Shown: positions 7,462 to 17,137 of the stretch, one piece after another | How positions within the stretch are numbered: position 1 is the stretch's first letter | How the letters are laid out: each line of letters opens with the position of its first letter | Assembly: GCF_013344685.1 (NCBI RefSeq) | Contig: NZ_CP050137.1 | Location: 872,001-936,000, forward strand | DNA length: 64,000 nt | Source of the DNA: Sphingomonas sp. CL5.1 | Lineage (GTDB): Bacteria > Pseudomonadota > Alphaproteobacteria > Sphingomonadales > Sphingomonadaceae | Direction of reading: 5' to 3' | The notes under the pieces: model-generated | What the model was told of the DNA's origin: nothing | Database searches by the model: none | What the model saw: only the letters and a program-made list of their open reading frames with translations | Position numbers and translations under genes: made by a program

Positions 7462-7762
7462 CGCGCTGATCCGCGTGATCGAGACGCTTCATGCCGAGAT
7501 CGCGGCGCTGAAGACGAACGACATCGCCGGGCTGGAACGCGCGACGGCGGACAAGCTCGCCGCGATCGAGACGCTCCGCGCGCTCGGCGACGGCCCCGCC
7601 GGTCCCGAGCTTCGCGAGCTGGCGACCGAGGCGGACCGGCTCAACGAGACGTGCCGCATCTATGTCAACCTGATGGCCGCCAACGTCCGCCGCCGGCTTC
7701 AGATGCTGACCGGCGAAGGCGGCAACGCCTATCGGCGCGGGCCGGTCGCGGCTTACGCCTGA
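7448..7762 (+). CDS. flgN: FlgN-like flagellar export chaperone
   Basis: Probable chaperone for the hook-filament junction proteins FlgK and FlgL, which are not in this window. The 104-residue protein is almost wholly helical. An N-terminal coil (A-L-I-R-V-I-E-T-L-H-A-E-I-A-A-L) and a second long helix (E-L-R-E-L-A-T-E-A-D-R-L-N-E-T) resemble FlgN. The C-terminal tail is basic and would be free to bind the export ATPase. Sequence conservation in this family is weak, so the call relies on length, helical pattern and overlap with flgM. Confidence 0.8.
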   Translation: MTRRDALIRVIETLHAEIAALKTNDIAGLERATADKLAAIETLRALGDGPAGPELRELATEADRLNETCRIYVNLMAANVRRRLQMLTGEGGNAYRRGPVAAYA

Positions 7763-7801
7763 TCCCCGCCGCCGCGCTGGCGGGCGGGTTGGTTAACGAA
7801 T

Positions 7802-7816
7802 TGGCACGATCCTTGC
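7802..7816 (+). promoter_or_regulatory. Sigma-54 promoter of the transglycosylase-flhA-fliA unit
   Basis: TGGCACG-ATCC-TTGC is a full -24/-12 match with 12-nt spacing. The predicted start is near 7828, giving a 24-nt leader before the ATG at 7852. It would place fliA under sigma-54 control. Confidence 0.88.
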
Positions 7817-7851
7817 TGCGTTGATCCCGAACAGGGAACCGACGCGATACG

Positions 7852-8706
7852 ATGACCGTCAACGCCATTGCCTCGAATGCCGGCCGCATCCAGTCCGCGA
7901 TCCAGCGGGCGGCGGCGCGCACCGGAATCGATTTCGACTATCTTCTCGGCCAGGCCAAGGTCGAAAGCGGCCTCAACGCCACCGCCTCCGCCGCGACCTC
8001 CTCGGCGCGCGGGCTGTATCAGTTCGTCGAGCAGAGCTGGCTGTCGGTGATGAAGCAGCACGGCGGCGAATACGGCCTCGGCTGGGCCGCCGACGCGATC
8101 AGCCGCAACGCGTCCGGCCGCATGACGGTGAGCGACAGCGCGACGAAACAGGCGATCCTCGCGCTGCGCAACAACCCGGAGATCGCCTCGGCGATGGCCG
8201 CCGAGCACGCCTCCGACAACAAGGACGCGCTGGAAAGCGCCACCGGCCGCCAGGCGACCGGCACCGACCTCTATATGGCGCATTTCCTCGGGCTGGGCGG
8301 CGCGCGGCGCTTCCTCGCCAATATGCAGAGCAATCCCGGCACCAGCGCCGCCGGCCTGTTCCCGGCCGCCGCGCGCGCCAATCGCGGCGTGTTCTACAAC
8401 AGCGACGGCAGCGCGCGATCGCTGTCCGACGTCTATCAGCGCTTCGCCGCCAAGCTGGGCGACGGGGCCGGCAATGCCGGCAACACCGGCAATTCCTTGC
8501 CGGCGGTGCAATTCGCCGCGCAGGCGCTCGACATGGACGGCGCCACCGTCGTCACCGGCGCGAACCAAAGCGCGACCGACGCGCTGAGCTGGGCCAGCGC
8601 CGCGCTCGGCGCGCGCGGCGGGCAGGCGCAGGCGGCGAGCCTGCTGCGCCCGACGCCGGACACCGCGCGGCTGGCGTACATGATGCTCGCAAGGATGGGG
8701 GGCTAA
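7852..8706 (+). CDS. Flagellar lytic transglycosylase (SLT domain)
   Basis: Cuts peptidoglycan, most likely so the rod can pass. The 284-residue protein has an SLT-type lysozyme fold at its start: the catalytic glutamate lies in K-V-E-S-G-L-N near residue 38, followed by S-S-A-R-G-L-Y-Q-F near residue 50. A second conserved block, T-D-L-Y-M-A-H-F-L-G-L-G-G-A, is near residue 137. No Sec signal peptide is visible, so export through the flagellar apparatus, as for FlgJ, is possible. It plays the part of SltF or the FlgJ hydrolase domain, with a sigma-54 promoter upstream and flhA 6 nt downstream. Confidence 0.88.
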   Translation: MTVNAIASNAGRIQSAIQRAAARTGIDFDYLLGQAKVESGLNATASAATSSARGLYQFVEQSWLSVMKQHGGEYGLGWAADAISRNASGRMTVSDSATKQAILALRNNPEIASAMAAEHASDNKDALESATGRQATGTDLYMAHFLGLGGARRFLANMQSNPGTSAAGLFPAAARANRGVFYNSDGSARSLSDVYQRFAAKLGDGAGNAGNTGNSLPAVQFAAQALDMDGATVVTGANQSATDALSWASAALGARGGQAQAASLLRPTPDTARLAYMMLARMGG

Positions 8707-8712
8707 GCCGCG

Positions 8713-10773
8713 ATGAAATTCCTCGGCAATCCCCGCGCCGCCGCGCTGCCGCTGGCGATCCTGCTGCTGGTCGTCGTGATGGTGGTGCCGATCCCGGCGG
8801 CGCTGCTCGACGTGTTCTTCGTCGCCAATATCGCCATCAGCCTCGCGGTGCTGATGGTGGCATTGAACGCGCAGAAGCCGCTCGACTTCTCCGCCTTCCC
8901 GACGGTGCTGCTGTTCGCCACCCTGTTCCGGCTCGGCCTCAACGTCGCCTCCACCCGCGTCGTGCTGGTCCACGGCCACGAGGGGGAGAGCGCGGCGGGC
9001 CATGTGATCGAGGCGTTCGGCACCTTCCTGATCGGCGGCGACTATGTCGTCGGCATCTTCGTCTTCGCGATCCTGATGATCATCAACCTGATCGTGGTGA
9101 CCAAGGGCGCCGGCCGCGTCTCCGAGGTGTCGGCGCGCTTCACGCTCGACGCGCTGCCGGGCAAGCAGATGGCGATCGACGCCGACCTCAACGCGGGCCT
9201 CATCACCCCCGACGAGGCCAAGAAGCGCCGTGTCGAGGTGGCGACCGAGGCGGATTTCTACGGATCGATGGACGGTTCGTCGAAGTTCGTGAAAGGCGAT
9301 GCCATCGCCGCGATCCTGATCCTCGCGGCGAACATCATTGGCGGGCTGATCCTAGGCCCGGTCAGCCATGGCATGTCGATCGGCGCGGCGGCCAAGGGCT
9401 ATACGCTGCTGGCGATCGGCGACGCGCTGGTCGCGCAGCTTCCCAGCCTGATGCTGTCGATCGCCGCCGCCGCGATCGTCACCCGCGTCTCGTCAGACAA
9501 GGATCTCGCCGGGCAGATCGGCAGCCAGTTCGGATCGCCGCGCACCTGGACGCCGGTGGCGGGAATTCTGTTCCTGCTCGGCGTGCTGCCGGGGATGCCG
9601 CATCTGGTGATCCTGCCCGCCGCCGCGATCGCCGGCTTCACCGCGTGGAAGCTGCGCCAGATCGCCAACCGCCCCGCCCCGGTGACGGAGGTGAAACCCG
9701 AGCCGGTCGACCAATCCCGCATCGGCTGGGACGAGGTGACGGACGGGATGATGATCAACCTCGATATCGGCTATGGCCTCGTGCCGCTGGTCGACGAGCG
9801 CAAGGGCAGCCCGCTGATGTCGCGGATCACCGGCGTCAGGCGCCAGCTCTCCAAGGAACTCGGCTTCGTCGTGCCGCAGGTGAAGGTGCGCGACGACATC
9901 AACCTCGCGCCTTATACCTATCGCCTGCTGGTCGGCGGCGTGGTGCTGGGCGAGGACCAGGTCTCGCCCGACGAGATGCTGGCGCTCGACACCGGCACCG
10001 GCTTCGGCGACCTCAAGGGCAAGAAGGCGAAGGACCCGACCTTCGGCCTCGACGCGACATGGATCGCGCCGGGCGACGCCGATGCCGCGACCGGCGCCGG
10101 CTATCTGGTGGTCGATTCGGGCACCGTCATCGCGACGCACCTCAATCATGTCCTCGGCGCGAATGCCGCCGACCTCTTGAGCGCGGACGAGACGCAGGCG
10201 CTGCTGGACGGCCTCAAGGAGCGCAACCCGCAGCTTGTCGCCTCGCTCTCGCCGCAGCCGTTGCCGATCACCACGCTGACGACGGTGCTGCGCAGCCTGC
10301 TCGCCGAGGGCGTGCCGCTCCGGGAGTTCCGCCGCATCGCCTCCGCGATCGCGGTCGTCGCGCAGAAGACGCAGGACGCCGAGGAGATTGTCGAGCTGAT
10401 CCGCCCCGAGCTTGGCCCCCTCATTATCCAGAAACTGTGCGGCGTGCGCGAGCCGCTGCGCGTGATGACGCTGGAGGGCCAGCTCGAAGGGCTGCTGGGG
10501 CAAGCGGTGCGCGGCGATCCGGCGCGCCGGCATGTGATCGAGCCGGACCTCGGCCGCCGCATCGTCGATGCGCTGCAACGCGCCGCCCAGCCGCTCGTCA
10601 ACGAAGCGAAGCCTTTCGCGCTGGTCGTCCAGCCGGCGATCCGCGTCGCGATCCGCAAACTCGTCAAAACCGTGCTGCCGGATACCCCTGTCATGAGCTT
10701 CTTCGAAGTACCGGAAGACAAGGCCGTCGAGGTTGTCGCCATCATCGGCGCGCCGGAAGCGCTGCCCGCATGA
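8713..10773 (+). CDS. flhA: Flagellar export gate protein FlhA
   Basis: Large integral membrane protein of the flagellar type III export gate. It has 686 residues, the normal FlhA size. About eight hydrophobic segments fill the first 310 residues. The conserved cytoplasmic loop contains D-A-L-P-G-K-Q-M-A-I-D-A-D-L-N-A-G near residue 150, including the Asp involved in proton use. The C-terminal cytoplasmic domain starts after residue 330. It overlaps fliA by 4 nt (ATGA), and flhB lies separately at 25112, downstream of fliR. Confidence 0.98.
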   Translation: MKFLGNPRAAALPLAILLLVVVMVVPIPAALLDVFFVANIAISLAVLMVALNAQKPLDFSAFPTVLLFATLFRLGLNVASTRVVLVHGHEGESAAGHVIEAFGTFLIGGDYVVGIFVFAILMIINLIVVTKGAGRVSEVSARFTLDALPGKQMAIDADLNAGLITPDEAKKRRVEVATEADFYGSMDGSSKFVKGDAIAAILILAANIIGGLILGPVSHGMSIGAAAKGYTLLAIGDALVAQLPSLMLSIAAAAIVTRVSSDKDLAGQIGSQFGSPRTWTPVAGILFLLGVLPGMPHLVILPAAAIAGFTAWKLRQIANRPAPVTEVKPEPVDQSRIGWDEVTDGMMINLDIGYGLVPLVDERKGSPLMSRITGVRRQLSKELGFVVPQVKVRDDINLAPYTYRLLVGGVVLGEDQVSPDEMLALDTGTGFGDLKGKKAKDPTFGLDATWIAPGDADAATGAGYLVVDSGTVIATHLNHVLGANAADLLSADETQALLDGLKERNPQLVASLSPQPLPITTLTTVLRSLLAEGVPLREFRRIASAIAVVAQKTQDAEEIVELIRPELGPLIIQKLCGVREPLRVMTLEGQLEGLLGQAVRGDPARRHVIEPDLGRRIVDALQRAAQPLVNEAKPFALVVQPAIRVAIRKLVKTVLPDTPVMSFFEVPEDKAVEVVAIIGAPEALPA

Positions 10774-11519
10774 GCGCGGAGCTGCCGCACCGCGACGCCT
10801 TCGCCGGCGCCGCCCCGCTCACCTATAGTCCGCGCGCGCGGGCGAAGGAGGAGAACGCGCTGGTCCACGAGCATCTGCCGCTGGTCCGGCGGCTGGCGTG
10901 GCATGTCCACGGCAGCGTCTCGACGGCGGTGGAGGTGGAGGACCTGGTGCAGGTCGGCCTCGTCGCGCTGGTCGAGGCGGCCGCCGCGTTCGAGGATCGC
11001 GGGCAGGTGACGTTCCGCCAATATCTCACGACGCGGCTGCGCGGCGCGATGATCGACGAACTACGCCGCCACGCCGCGATGACGCGCGGCGCGATCCGCC
11101 GCCGCCGCGATTATCGGCGTGTGACCGGCCAGCTCGCGGGCGAGCTCGGCCGCGCCCCGACCGACGCCGAGACGGCCGCGCGGCTGGGCGTGACGGTGGA
11201 GAAGCTCCGCGCCGAATATGCCACCGCCGAGGCGGTCCGCTTCGACCCGATCGACGAGGTCTATGCCGACGACCAGCCCTGGTTCGCCAGCGACGAGCCG
11301 AGCGCGTTCGACCAGCTCGCCGAGGGCGAGGTGCGCGACCTGCTGACCGACGCGGTTGCCGCGCTGCCCGAGCGGGAGCGGCTGGTGATCCACCTCTATC
11401 ACGTCGAGGAGTTGAACCTCGAGGAGATCGGGCAGGTGCTGGGCGTCGGCGCGGCACGCGTCTGCCAGATCAAGTCCGCCGCGCACGCGAGGCTGAAGAA
11501 GGTCCTGACGCCGCGCTGA
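10770..11519 (+). CDS. fliA: Flagellar sigma factor FliA (sigma-28)
   Basis: RNA polymerase sigma factor for late flagellar genes. The 249-residue protein has region 2 (V-E-V-E-D-L-V-Q-V-G-L-V-A-L-V-E and L-T-T-R-L-R-G-A-M-I-D-E-L-R) around residues 50-100. Region 3 follows near residues 115-150, and region 4 (L-P-E-R-E-R-L-V-I-H-L-Y-H-V-E-E-L-N-L-E-E-I) lies from about 195. The R-G-A-M-I-D-E-L-R block is diagnostic of the FliA/WhiG group. It starts inside the flhA stop codon, with flgM upstream as its antagonist. Candidate target sites precede flgM, fliC and fliD. Confidence 0.95.
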   Translation: MSAELPHRDAFAGAAPLTYSPRARAKEENALVHEHLPLVRRLAWHVHGSVSTAVEVEDLVQVGLVALVEAAAAFEDRGQVTFRQYLTTRLRGAMIDELRRHAAMTRGAIRRRRDYRRVTGQLAGELGRAPTDAETAARLGVTVEKLRAEYATAEAVRFDPIDEVYADDQPWFASDEPSAFDQLAEGEVRDLLTDAVAALPERERLVIHLYHVEELNLEEIGQVLGVGAARVCQIKSAAHARLKKVLTPR

Positions 11520-11572
11520 TTCTTCCCCTCCCCCGGGGGGACGGGATTTCCAGCACATCCGCACGAACGAAA

Positions 11573-11602
11573 ACCCCGGCAACCTTGCGGCTGCCGGGGT
11601 TC
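11573..11602 (-). terminator. Terminator of fliC
   Basis: A 10-bp perfect stem (AACCCCGGCA / TGCCGGGGTT) with a 10-nt loop lies 52 nt past the fliC stop. On the minus strand the stem runs into TTTT, so it is a rho-independent terminator for fliC. It may also stop plus-strand reading from fliA. Confidence 0.85.
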
Positions 11603-11654
11603 GCAATCGGCTCCGACACCCTTTGGGGGGGCGGCGCCGAAACCGATCACTCGC

Positions 11655-12485
11655 TTACTGGAGCAGCTTGAGCACGCCCTGTTGCGACTGGTTGGCCTGC
11701 GCGAGCATCGCGGTCGACGCCTGGCTCAGGATCTGCGCCTTGGCGAGGTTGGTCGATTCGGTCGAGAAGTCGGCGTCCTCGATCCGGCTCTGCGCGTCGG
11801 ACAGGTTGGTGACGTTCGAGGTCAGGTTGTTGACCGCCGATTCGAGCTGGTTCTGCGACGCACCGAGCCCGGCGCGCGTGCTGGCGATCTCGGTGACCGC
11901 ATCGTCGAACTTGCCGAGATCGGTGATCGGCGTCGTGTCGCTCGCCGCGGCGGTGACGATGGTGGTCTTGCTGGTCGCCGCGGTCAGGTTCGTCGACAGA
12001 TCGAGCGTCACGGTGTCGGACGTGTTCGCGCCCGCCTGGATCGTCACGCTGCCGCTCGTGCCGGCGGTGCCGTCGAACAGATGCTGGTTGTTGAACACGG
12101 TGTTCTTGAGCACAGAGTCGATCTGGGTGGCGAGCGCCTTCTGCTCCTTGGCGATGTTCGCCTTGTCGTCCGACGAATAGGTGTCGTTGCCGGCCTGCAC
12201 CGCCAGTTCGCGCATGCGCTGGAGCATGTTGGTCACTTCGTCCAGCGCGCCTTCGGCGGTCTGCGCCATCGAGATGCCGTCATTGGCGTTGCGGATGCCC
12301 TGGCTCATGCCGCGGATCTGCGAGGTCATCGACGCGGCGATGGCGAGGCCGGCGGCATCGTCCTTGGCCGAGTTGATGCGCTTGCCCGTCGAAAGGCGCT
12401 CCATCGCGGTCGAAAGCGCGCTGTTCGCGCTGACCGAGGCCGCAGTGGCGCGCATTGCGGCGGTGTTGGTTGCGATAACCGTCAT
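11655..12485 (-). CDS. fliC: Flagellin FliC
   Basis: Filament subunit, 276 residues, short compared with enterobacterial flagellins but normal for alphaproteobacteria. The N-terminal D0/D1 domain includes E-R-L-S-T-G-K-R-I-N-S-A-K-D-D-A-A-G-L-A near residue 30. The L-Q-R-M-R-E-L-A-V-Q segment lies near residue 87. The C-terminal D1/D0 domain has S-R-I-E-D-A-D-F and ends Q-G-V-L-K-L-L-Q. Only about 60 residues of variable region separate the ends. It is a single gene read opposite to its neighbours, with its own sigma-28-like promoter and terminator. Confidence 0.98.
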   Translation of the reverse strand: MTVIATNTAAMRATAASVSANSALSTAMERLSTGKRINSAKDDAAGLAIAASMTSQIRGMSQGIRNANDGISMAQTAEGALDEVTNMLQRMRELAVQAGNDTYSSDDKANIAKEQKALATQIDSVLKNTVFNNQHLFDGTAGTSGSVTIQAGANTSDTVTLDLSTNLTAATSKTTIVTAAASDTTPITDLGKFDDAVTEIASTRAGLGASQNQLESAVNNLTSNVTNLSDAQSRIEDADFSTESTNLAKAQILSQASTAMLAQANQSQQGVLKLLQ

Positions 12486-12554
12486 AATAGTTCTCCGTCG
12501 TGGCTGACGGGTCCGCCGCCCCCCGATGTGCGGATGGCCGGGCCGTCACCACCC

Positions 12555-12581
12555 GAAACGGCCGGGCGCCGACGCGATTTA
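12555..12581 (-). promoter_or_regulatory. Probable sigma-28 promoter of fliC
   Basis: On the minus strand: TAAA, 15 bp, GCCGTTTC. Spacing and the GCCGTTT core equal those at flgM (7099-7125). It ends 69 bp before the fliC ATG, leaving a leader of about 60 nt. Confidence 0.7.
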
Positions 12582-12693
12582 GCACTCGCCTGCAAAAAAA
12601 CCGCCGTCCCCCGGCCAATGCGCGGGCACGCGCGCGCGCCACATGCGCTTGCACACGAGGGCACGCCGCGACCGCGCGCGCCCGGAAAAAATC

Positions 12694-12705
12694 TGCCGGC
12701 CGGCA
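12694..12705. promoter_or_regulatory. Palindrome in the fliC-flbD intergenic region
   Basis: The 283-bp gap between fliC and the regulator gene holds the fliC promoter and a 12-bp perfect palindrome, TGCCGGCCGGCA. This contains the CGGCAA half-site found at the flgB/motA enhancers, but in opposed orientation. It could be an autoregulatory site; I see no sigma-54 or clear sigma-70 promoter for the plus-strand gene. Low confidence. Confidence 0.3.
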
Positions 12706-12768
12706 ACGTCCTATACCGGTCGTTAACCTTTTTCCCCCAACTTCATCGCACAGGGAACGAGGGGGAAA

Positions 12769-14024
<1,256 letters not shown>

Positions 14025-14028
<4 letters not shown>

Positions 14029-14387
14029 GCGGCATCGACAGCCTCGGCGGGATCGACCGGGTGATGGCGCTGCGCGCGCAGATCCTGGAACGCAACCAGG
14101 CGCTGTCGCGCGCCAGCCAGTCGGTCGGCGCGCCGCAGGCCGGCGGCACGTCCGCCGCCGCGCCCTCGACCAGCTTCGCGCAATCGATGGAGAGCGCGCT
14201 CTCCAAGGTCAACGATACGCAAGTGAAGGCGAACGCCCTCTCCGAATCCTATGAACGCGGCGAGACCGTCGACATCGCCAAGGTGATGCTGGCGCGTCAG
14301 GAAGCCTCGGTCGGCTTCGAGGCGACGCTGCAGGTCCGCAACAAGATCCTGTCCGCCTACAAGGACATCATGAGCATGCCGGTGTAA
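14025..14387 (+). CDS. fliE: Flagellar hook-basal body protein FliE
   Basis: Joins the MS-ring to the rod. The 120-residue protein has a variable N-terminal half. The conserved FliE C-terminus is V-M-L-A-R-Q-E-A-S-V-G-F-E-A-T-L-Q-V-R-N-K near residues 87-107, ending with L-S-A-Y-K-D-I-M-S-M-P-V. The start overlaps the flbD stop (ATGA), so the activator and the basal-body operon are co-translated. fliF begins 3 nt later. Confidence 0.96.
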
Positions 14388-14390
14388 GAC

Positions 14391-16109
14391 ATGGCCAACG
14401 CACTTACCCCCGCAAACCCGGTGATCCCCGAGAGGTTCGCCAATCCGCTCCGGCAGATCCAGGGCATGCTCGCGCAGCCCGCGGTGCGCCGCGCCGGGCC
14501 GATGGCCCTGCTGATCGGCCTGATCGGCGCGGCCGCGCTCGCCTGGTCGATGTTGTCGACGCCGCCGCAGAAGACGCTGTTCTCCGGCCTCGCCGACAGC
14601 GACAAGGCCGCCGTCACCGCCGCGCTGACCACCGCGAACATCAAGAGCCATGTCGATACCGGCACGGATTCGATCACGGTGGCGGACGAGGATTACGCCA
14701 AGGCGCGGATGCTGCTCGCCGGGCAGGGCCTGCCCAAGACCGCGCCGGCCGGCTACGCCATCCTCGACCAGCTTCCGATGGGCGTGTCCCGCGCCGTCGA
14801 GGGCGAGCGGCTGCGGCAGGCGCGCGAGACGGAGATCGCGCGCTCGATCCAGGAGATCGACGCGGTCGTCGAGGCGCGGGTGCATCTCGCCACGCCCGAA
14901 GCCAGCGTGTTCGTGCGCGACAATGCCGCGCCTTCCGCCTCGGTGGTGCTGAAGCTCCAGCCGGGGCGGTCGCTGTCCGACGCGCAGGTCGCCTCGATCG
15001 TCAACCTCGTCGCCTCGTCGGTGCCGGGGATGAAGCCGGACAATGTCACGGTGGTCGACCAGATGGGCGCCTTGCTGTCCAAATCCGGCGGCCAGGCCGA
15101 CAACGGCAGCGAGCAGCGCATCCGCTTCCAGCGCCAGATCGAGGACAAGTATCGCCAGCAGCTCATCCAGCTCCTGACGCCGCTGGTCGGCGCGGGCAAT
15201 TTCACCGCCGAGGTGCAGGCCGACGTCAACCTCGACGAGACGCAGGCGACGCGCGAAAGCTATGACAAGCAGGGCGCGCTGCGCGCCGAGGCGGGCAACT
15301 GGACGGGCAATCAGGCGCCGAACGGCGCGCAGACGCCCGGCGGCATCCCCGGCGCGCTGAGCAACACCCCGCCGCCGGCCAGCATGTTGCAGAAGCCGCA
15401 GCCCGCGACCGGCGACAGCGGCCAGCCGCAGCCGGCCGCCTCGCCGACGCCGGTCGCCGGCGGCCCCGCGCCCGACGCCAACAAGCAGTCCGACCAGTTC
15501 CAGCGCGCCTATGACCTCGGCAAGGAAGTGTCGGTGACGCGCGCCGCGCCGGGCGGGATCAAGCGCCTGTCGGTCGCCGTCCTGCTGCGCGACCCGGACA
15601 AGGGCCGGCGCACCGCGATGGAGATCGGCCAGATCACCGACCTGGTGAAGTCGGCGGTCGGCTTCGACGCCAACCGGCAGGACAATGTCACCGTCATCAG
15701 CAAGAAGTTCGCCGATGCCGCCGACGCCGCCGGCGGGCCGAAATGGTATGACAACAGCTGGCTGCCGATGATCGCGCGCAACCTGACCGCGATCGTCATC
15801 GCGCTGCTGGTGCTGCTGCTCGGCGTCCGCCCGCTCGCCGCCGCGCTGATGAAGAAGCGCGAGGAAGCCGCCGTCCCCGGCGCAAGGCCCGCGCTGGTCG
15901 GGCCGGACGGGATGCCGATGGGCAGCGCGACCGGCGAGGGCGGCGGCGCCGAGGGCGGCATCCGCGTCACCGGCCCGGTCGGCATCGACGAACTCGAAAG
16001 CGCGCAAAGCTATGAGGAGCGCGTCGGCGCGGTGCGCGGCTTCACTCGCGACAATCCCGCCCGCGCCGCGCTGGCGGTGCGCGACATGATCAAGGCGGAC
16101 GCGCGGTGA
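14391..16109 (+). CDS. fliF: Flagellar MS-ring protein FliF
   Basis: Inner-membrane ring that is the base of the flagellum. The product has 572 residues with two membrane segments, one near residues 35-55 (P-M-A-L-L-I-G-L-I-G-A-A-A-L-A-W) and one near 465-483 (L-T-A-I-V-I-A-L-L-V-L-L-L-G-V). The periplasmic ring-building domains lie between, including E-G-E-L-type R-A-V-E-G-E-R-L-R-Q-A-R near residue 135. The short C-terminal tail binds FliG. A Pro/Gln/Ala-rich insertion lies around residues 310-365. The stop overlaps the fliG start. Confidence 0.98.
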   Translation: MANALTPANPVIPERFANPLRQIQGMLAQPAVRRAGPMALLIGLIGAAALAWSMLSTPPQKTLFSGLADSDKAAVTAALTTANIKSHVDTGTDSITVADEDYAKARMLLAGQGLPKTAPAGYAILDQLPMGVSRAVEGERLRQARETEIARSIQEIDAVVEARVHLATPEASVFVRDNAAPSASVVLKLQPGRSLSDAQVASIVNLVASSVPGMKPDNVTVVDQMGALLSKSGGQADNGSEQRIRFQRQIEDKYRQQLIQLLTPLVGAGNFTAEVQADVNLDETQATRESYDKQGALRAEAGNWTGNQAPNGAQTPGGIPGALSNTPPPASMLQKPQPATGDSGQPQPAASPTPVAGGPAPDANKQSDQFQRAYDLGKEVSVTRAAPGGIKRLSVAVLLRDPDKGRRTAMEIGQITDLVKSAVGFDANRQDNVTVISKKFADAADAAGGPKWYDNSWLPMIARNLTAIVIALLVLLLGVRPLAAALMKKREEAAVPGARPALVGPDGMPMGSATGEGGGAEGGIRVTGPVGIDELESAQSYEERVGAVRGFTRDNPARAALAVRDMIKADAR

Positions 16110-17137
16110 ACGCGCCGACGACCGCCCCCACAACGGCCCTCGTCCGCAGCTTCAGCGGCGTCGAGCGCGCCGCCGTGCTGATGATGCTGGTCGGCGAGGA
16201 GGAAGCCGCCGCGATCCTCCAGAAGCTGGAGCCGGACGAGGTGCGCCAGCTCGGCAAGGCGATGTTCACCGTCGCCGACGTCAGCGAGGCGGAGGTGGCG
16301 GGCGTGCTCGACGATTTCGTCGGCCGCGCGCGCGAGCGCACCGGCATCGCCTTCGACCCGCGCCCGAAGATCGAGGCGGTGATGCACCGCGCGCTCGGCC
16401 AGGAAAAGGCCGACAGCGTGCTTGCCCGCATCACCCCGGCCGAGGCGGCGTGCGAGATCGACCTGCTCGACTGGCTCGACGCGAGCGAGATCGCCGGCAT
16501 GATCGAGAAGGAGCATCCGCAGATCGCCGCCGTGCTGATCGCCAACCTCGATCCGTCGGTCGGCAGCCAGGTGCTGGAGCTGCTGCCCGATGCGGCGCAA
16601 CCGGAAATCCTGCACCGCATCGCCAAGCTCGGCCCGATCACACCGGAAGCGGTGGAGACGCTGCGCCACATGCTCGCCAATCGCAGCGGCGCGGGCCAGC
16701 AGGCGACGCAGGTGCAGCTAGGCGGCACGCGCGAGGCGGCGAAGATCCTGCAAAGCGCGCGCAAGGCGACCGAGCAGCGCGTGATGCCCAAGCTGTTCAA
16801 GCTCGACAAGGAAACCGCCAAGGCGATCGAGGAGGCGATGTTCGTGTTCGACAACCTGCTCGACATGGACGACAAGAACCTCGGCACGCTGATCCGCAAC
16901 ATCGATGGCGACATCCTGACCCGCGCGCTGAAGGGCGTGGACGAGGCGGCGCGCAGCCGCTTCCTCGGCTGCATGTCGGCCCGCGCGGCCGATGGCATTC
17001 GCGACGAGATGGAAGCGCGCGGCCCGATGAAGCTCTCCGAGGTGCTGGAGGCGCAGAAGGCGATCATCCAGATCGCGCGCAACCTGGCCAAGGACGGCAC
17101 GATCCAGATGGGCGGCGGCGAGGACGATTATGTCTGA
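16106..17137 (+). CDS. fliG: Flagellar motor switch protein FliG
   Basis: Rotor subunit that contacts MotA. It has 343 residues, with armadillo-like repeats and the conserved E-H-P-Q motif in I-E-K-E-H-P-Q-I-A-A-V-L near residue 135. The torque helix is in the C-terminal domain, with D-D-K-N-L-G-T-L-I-R-N-I-D and A-L-K-G-V-D-E-A-A-R-S-R-F near residues 255-290; charged residues at both ends are preserved. It overlaps fliF by 4 nt and fliH by 8 nt. Confidence 0.98.
   Translation: MNAPTTAPTTALVRSFSGVERAAVLMMLVGEEEAAAILQKLEPDEVRQLGKAMFTVADVSEAEVAGVLDDFVGRARERTGIAFDPRPKIEAVMHRALGQEKADSVLARITPAEAACEIDLLDWLDASEIAGMIEKEHPQIAAVLIANLDPSVGSQVLELLPDAAQPEILHRIAKLGPITPEAVETLRHMLANRSGAGQQATQVQLGGTREAAKILQSARKATEQRVMPKLFKLDKETAKAIEEAMFVFDNLLDMDDKNLGTLIRNIDGDILTRALKGVDEAARSRFLGCMSARAADGIRDEMEARGPMKLSEVLEAQKAIIQIARNLAKDGTIQMGGGEDDYV

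Noticed and set aside
7821..11519. A 1232-codon plus-strand frame covering the transglycosylase, flhA and fliA
   Set aside because: Only its last 249 codons (FliA) are real; the rest is an out-of-frame Arg-rich shadow of the transglycosylase and FlhA genes.
11520..11560. C- and G-rich patch after fliA as a separate terminator
   Set aside because: The short CCCCCGGGGG self-complement is only 10 bp without loop or T tract; the hairpin at 11573-11602 explains termination.
12180..12260. Flagellin segment L-Q-R-M-R-E-L-A-V-Q as an unusual immune-recognition site
   Set aside because: This D1 motif is common in bacterial flagellins; presence alone is not noteworthy.
12592..12606. Sigma-54-like element (GG and GC 12 nt apart) upstream of fliC
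   Set aside because: The match rests on a T run and lacks the CACG part; the sigma-28-like site at 12555-12581 is better placed and has the same spacing as two other late genes.
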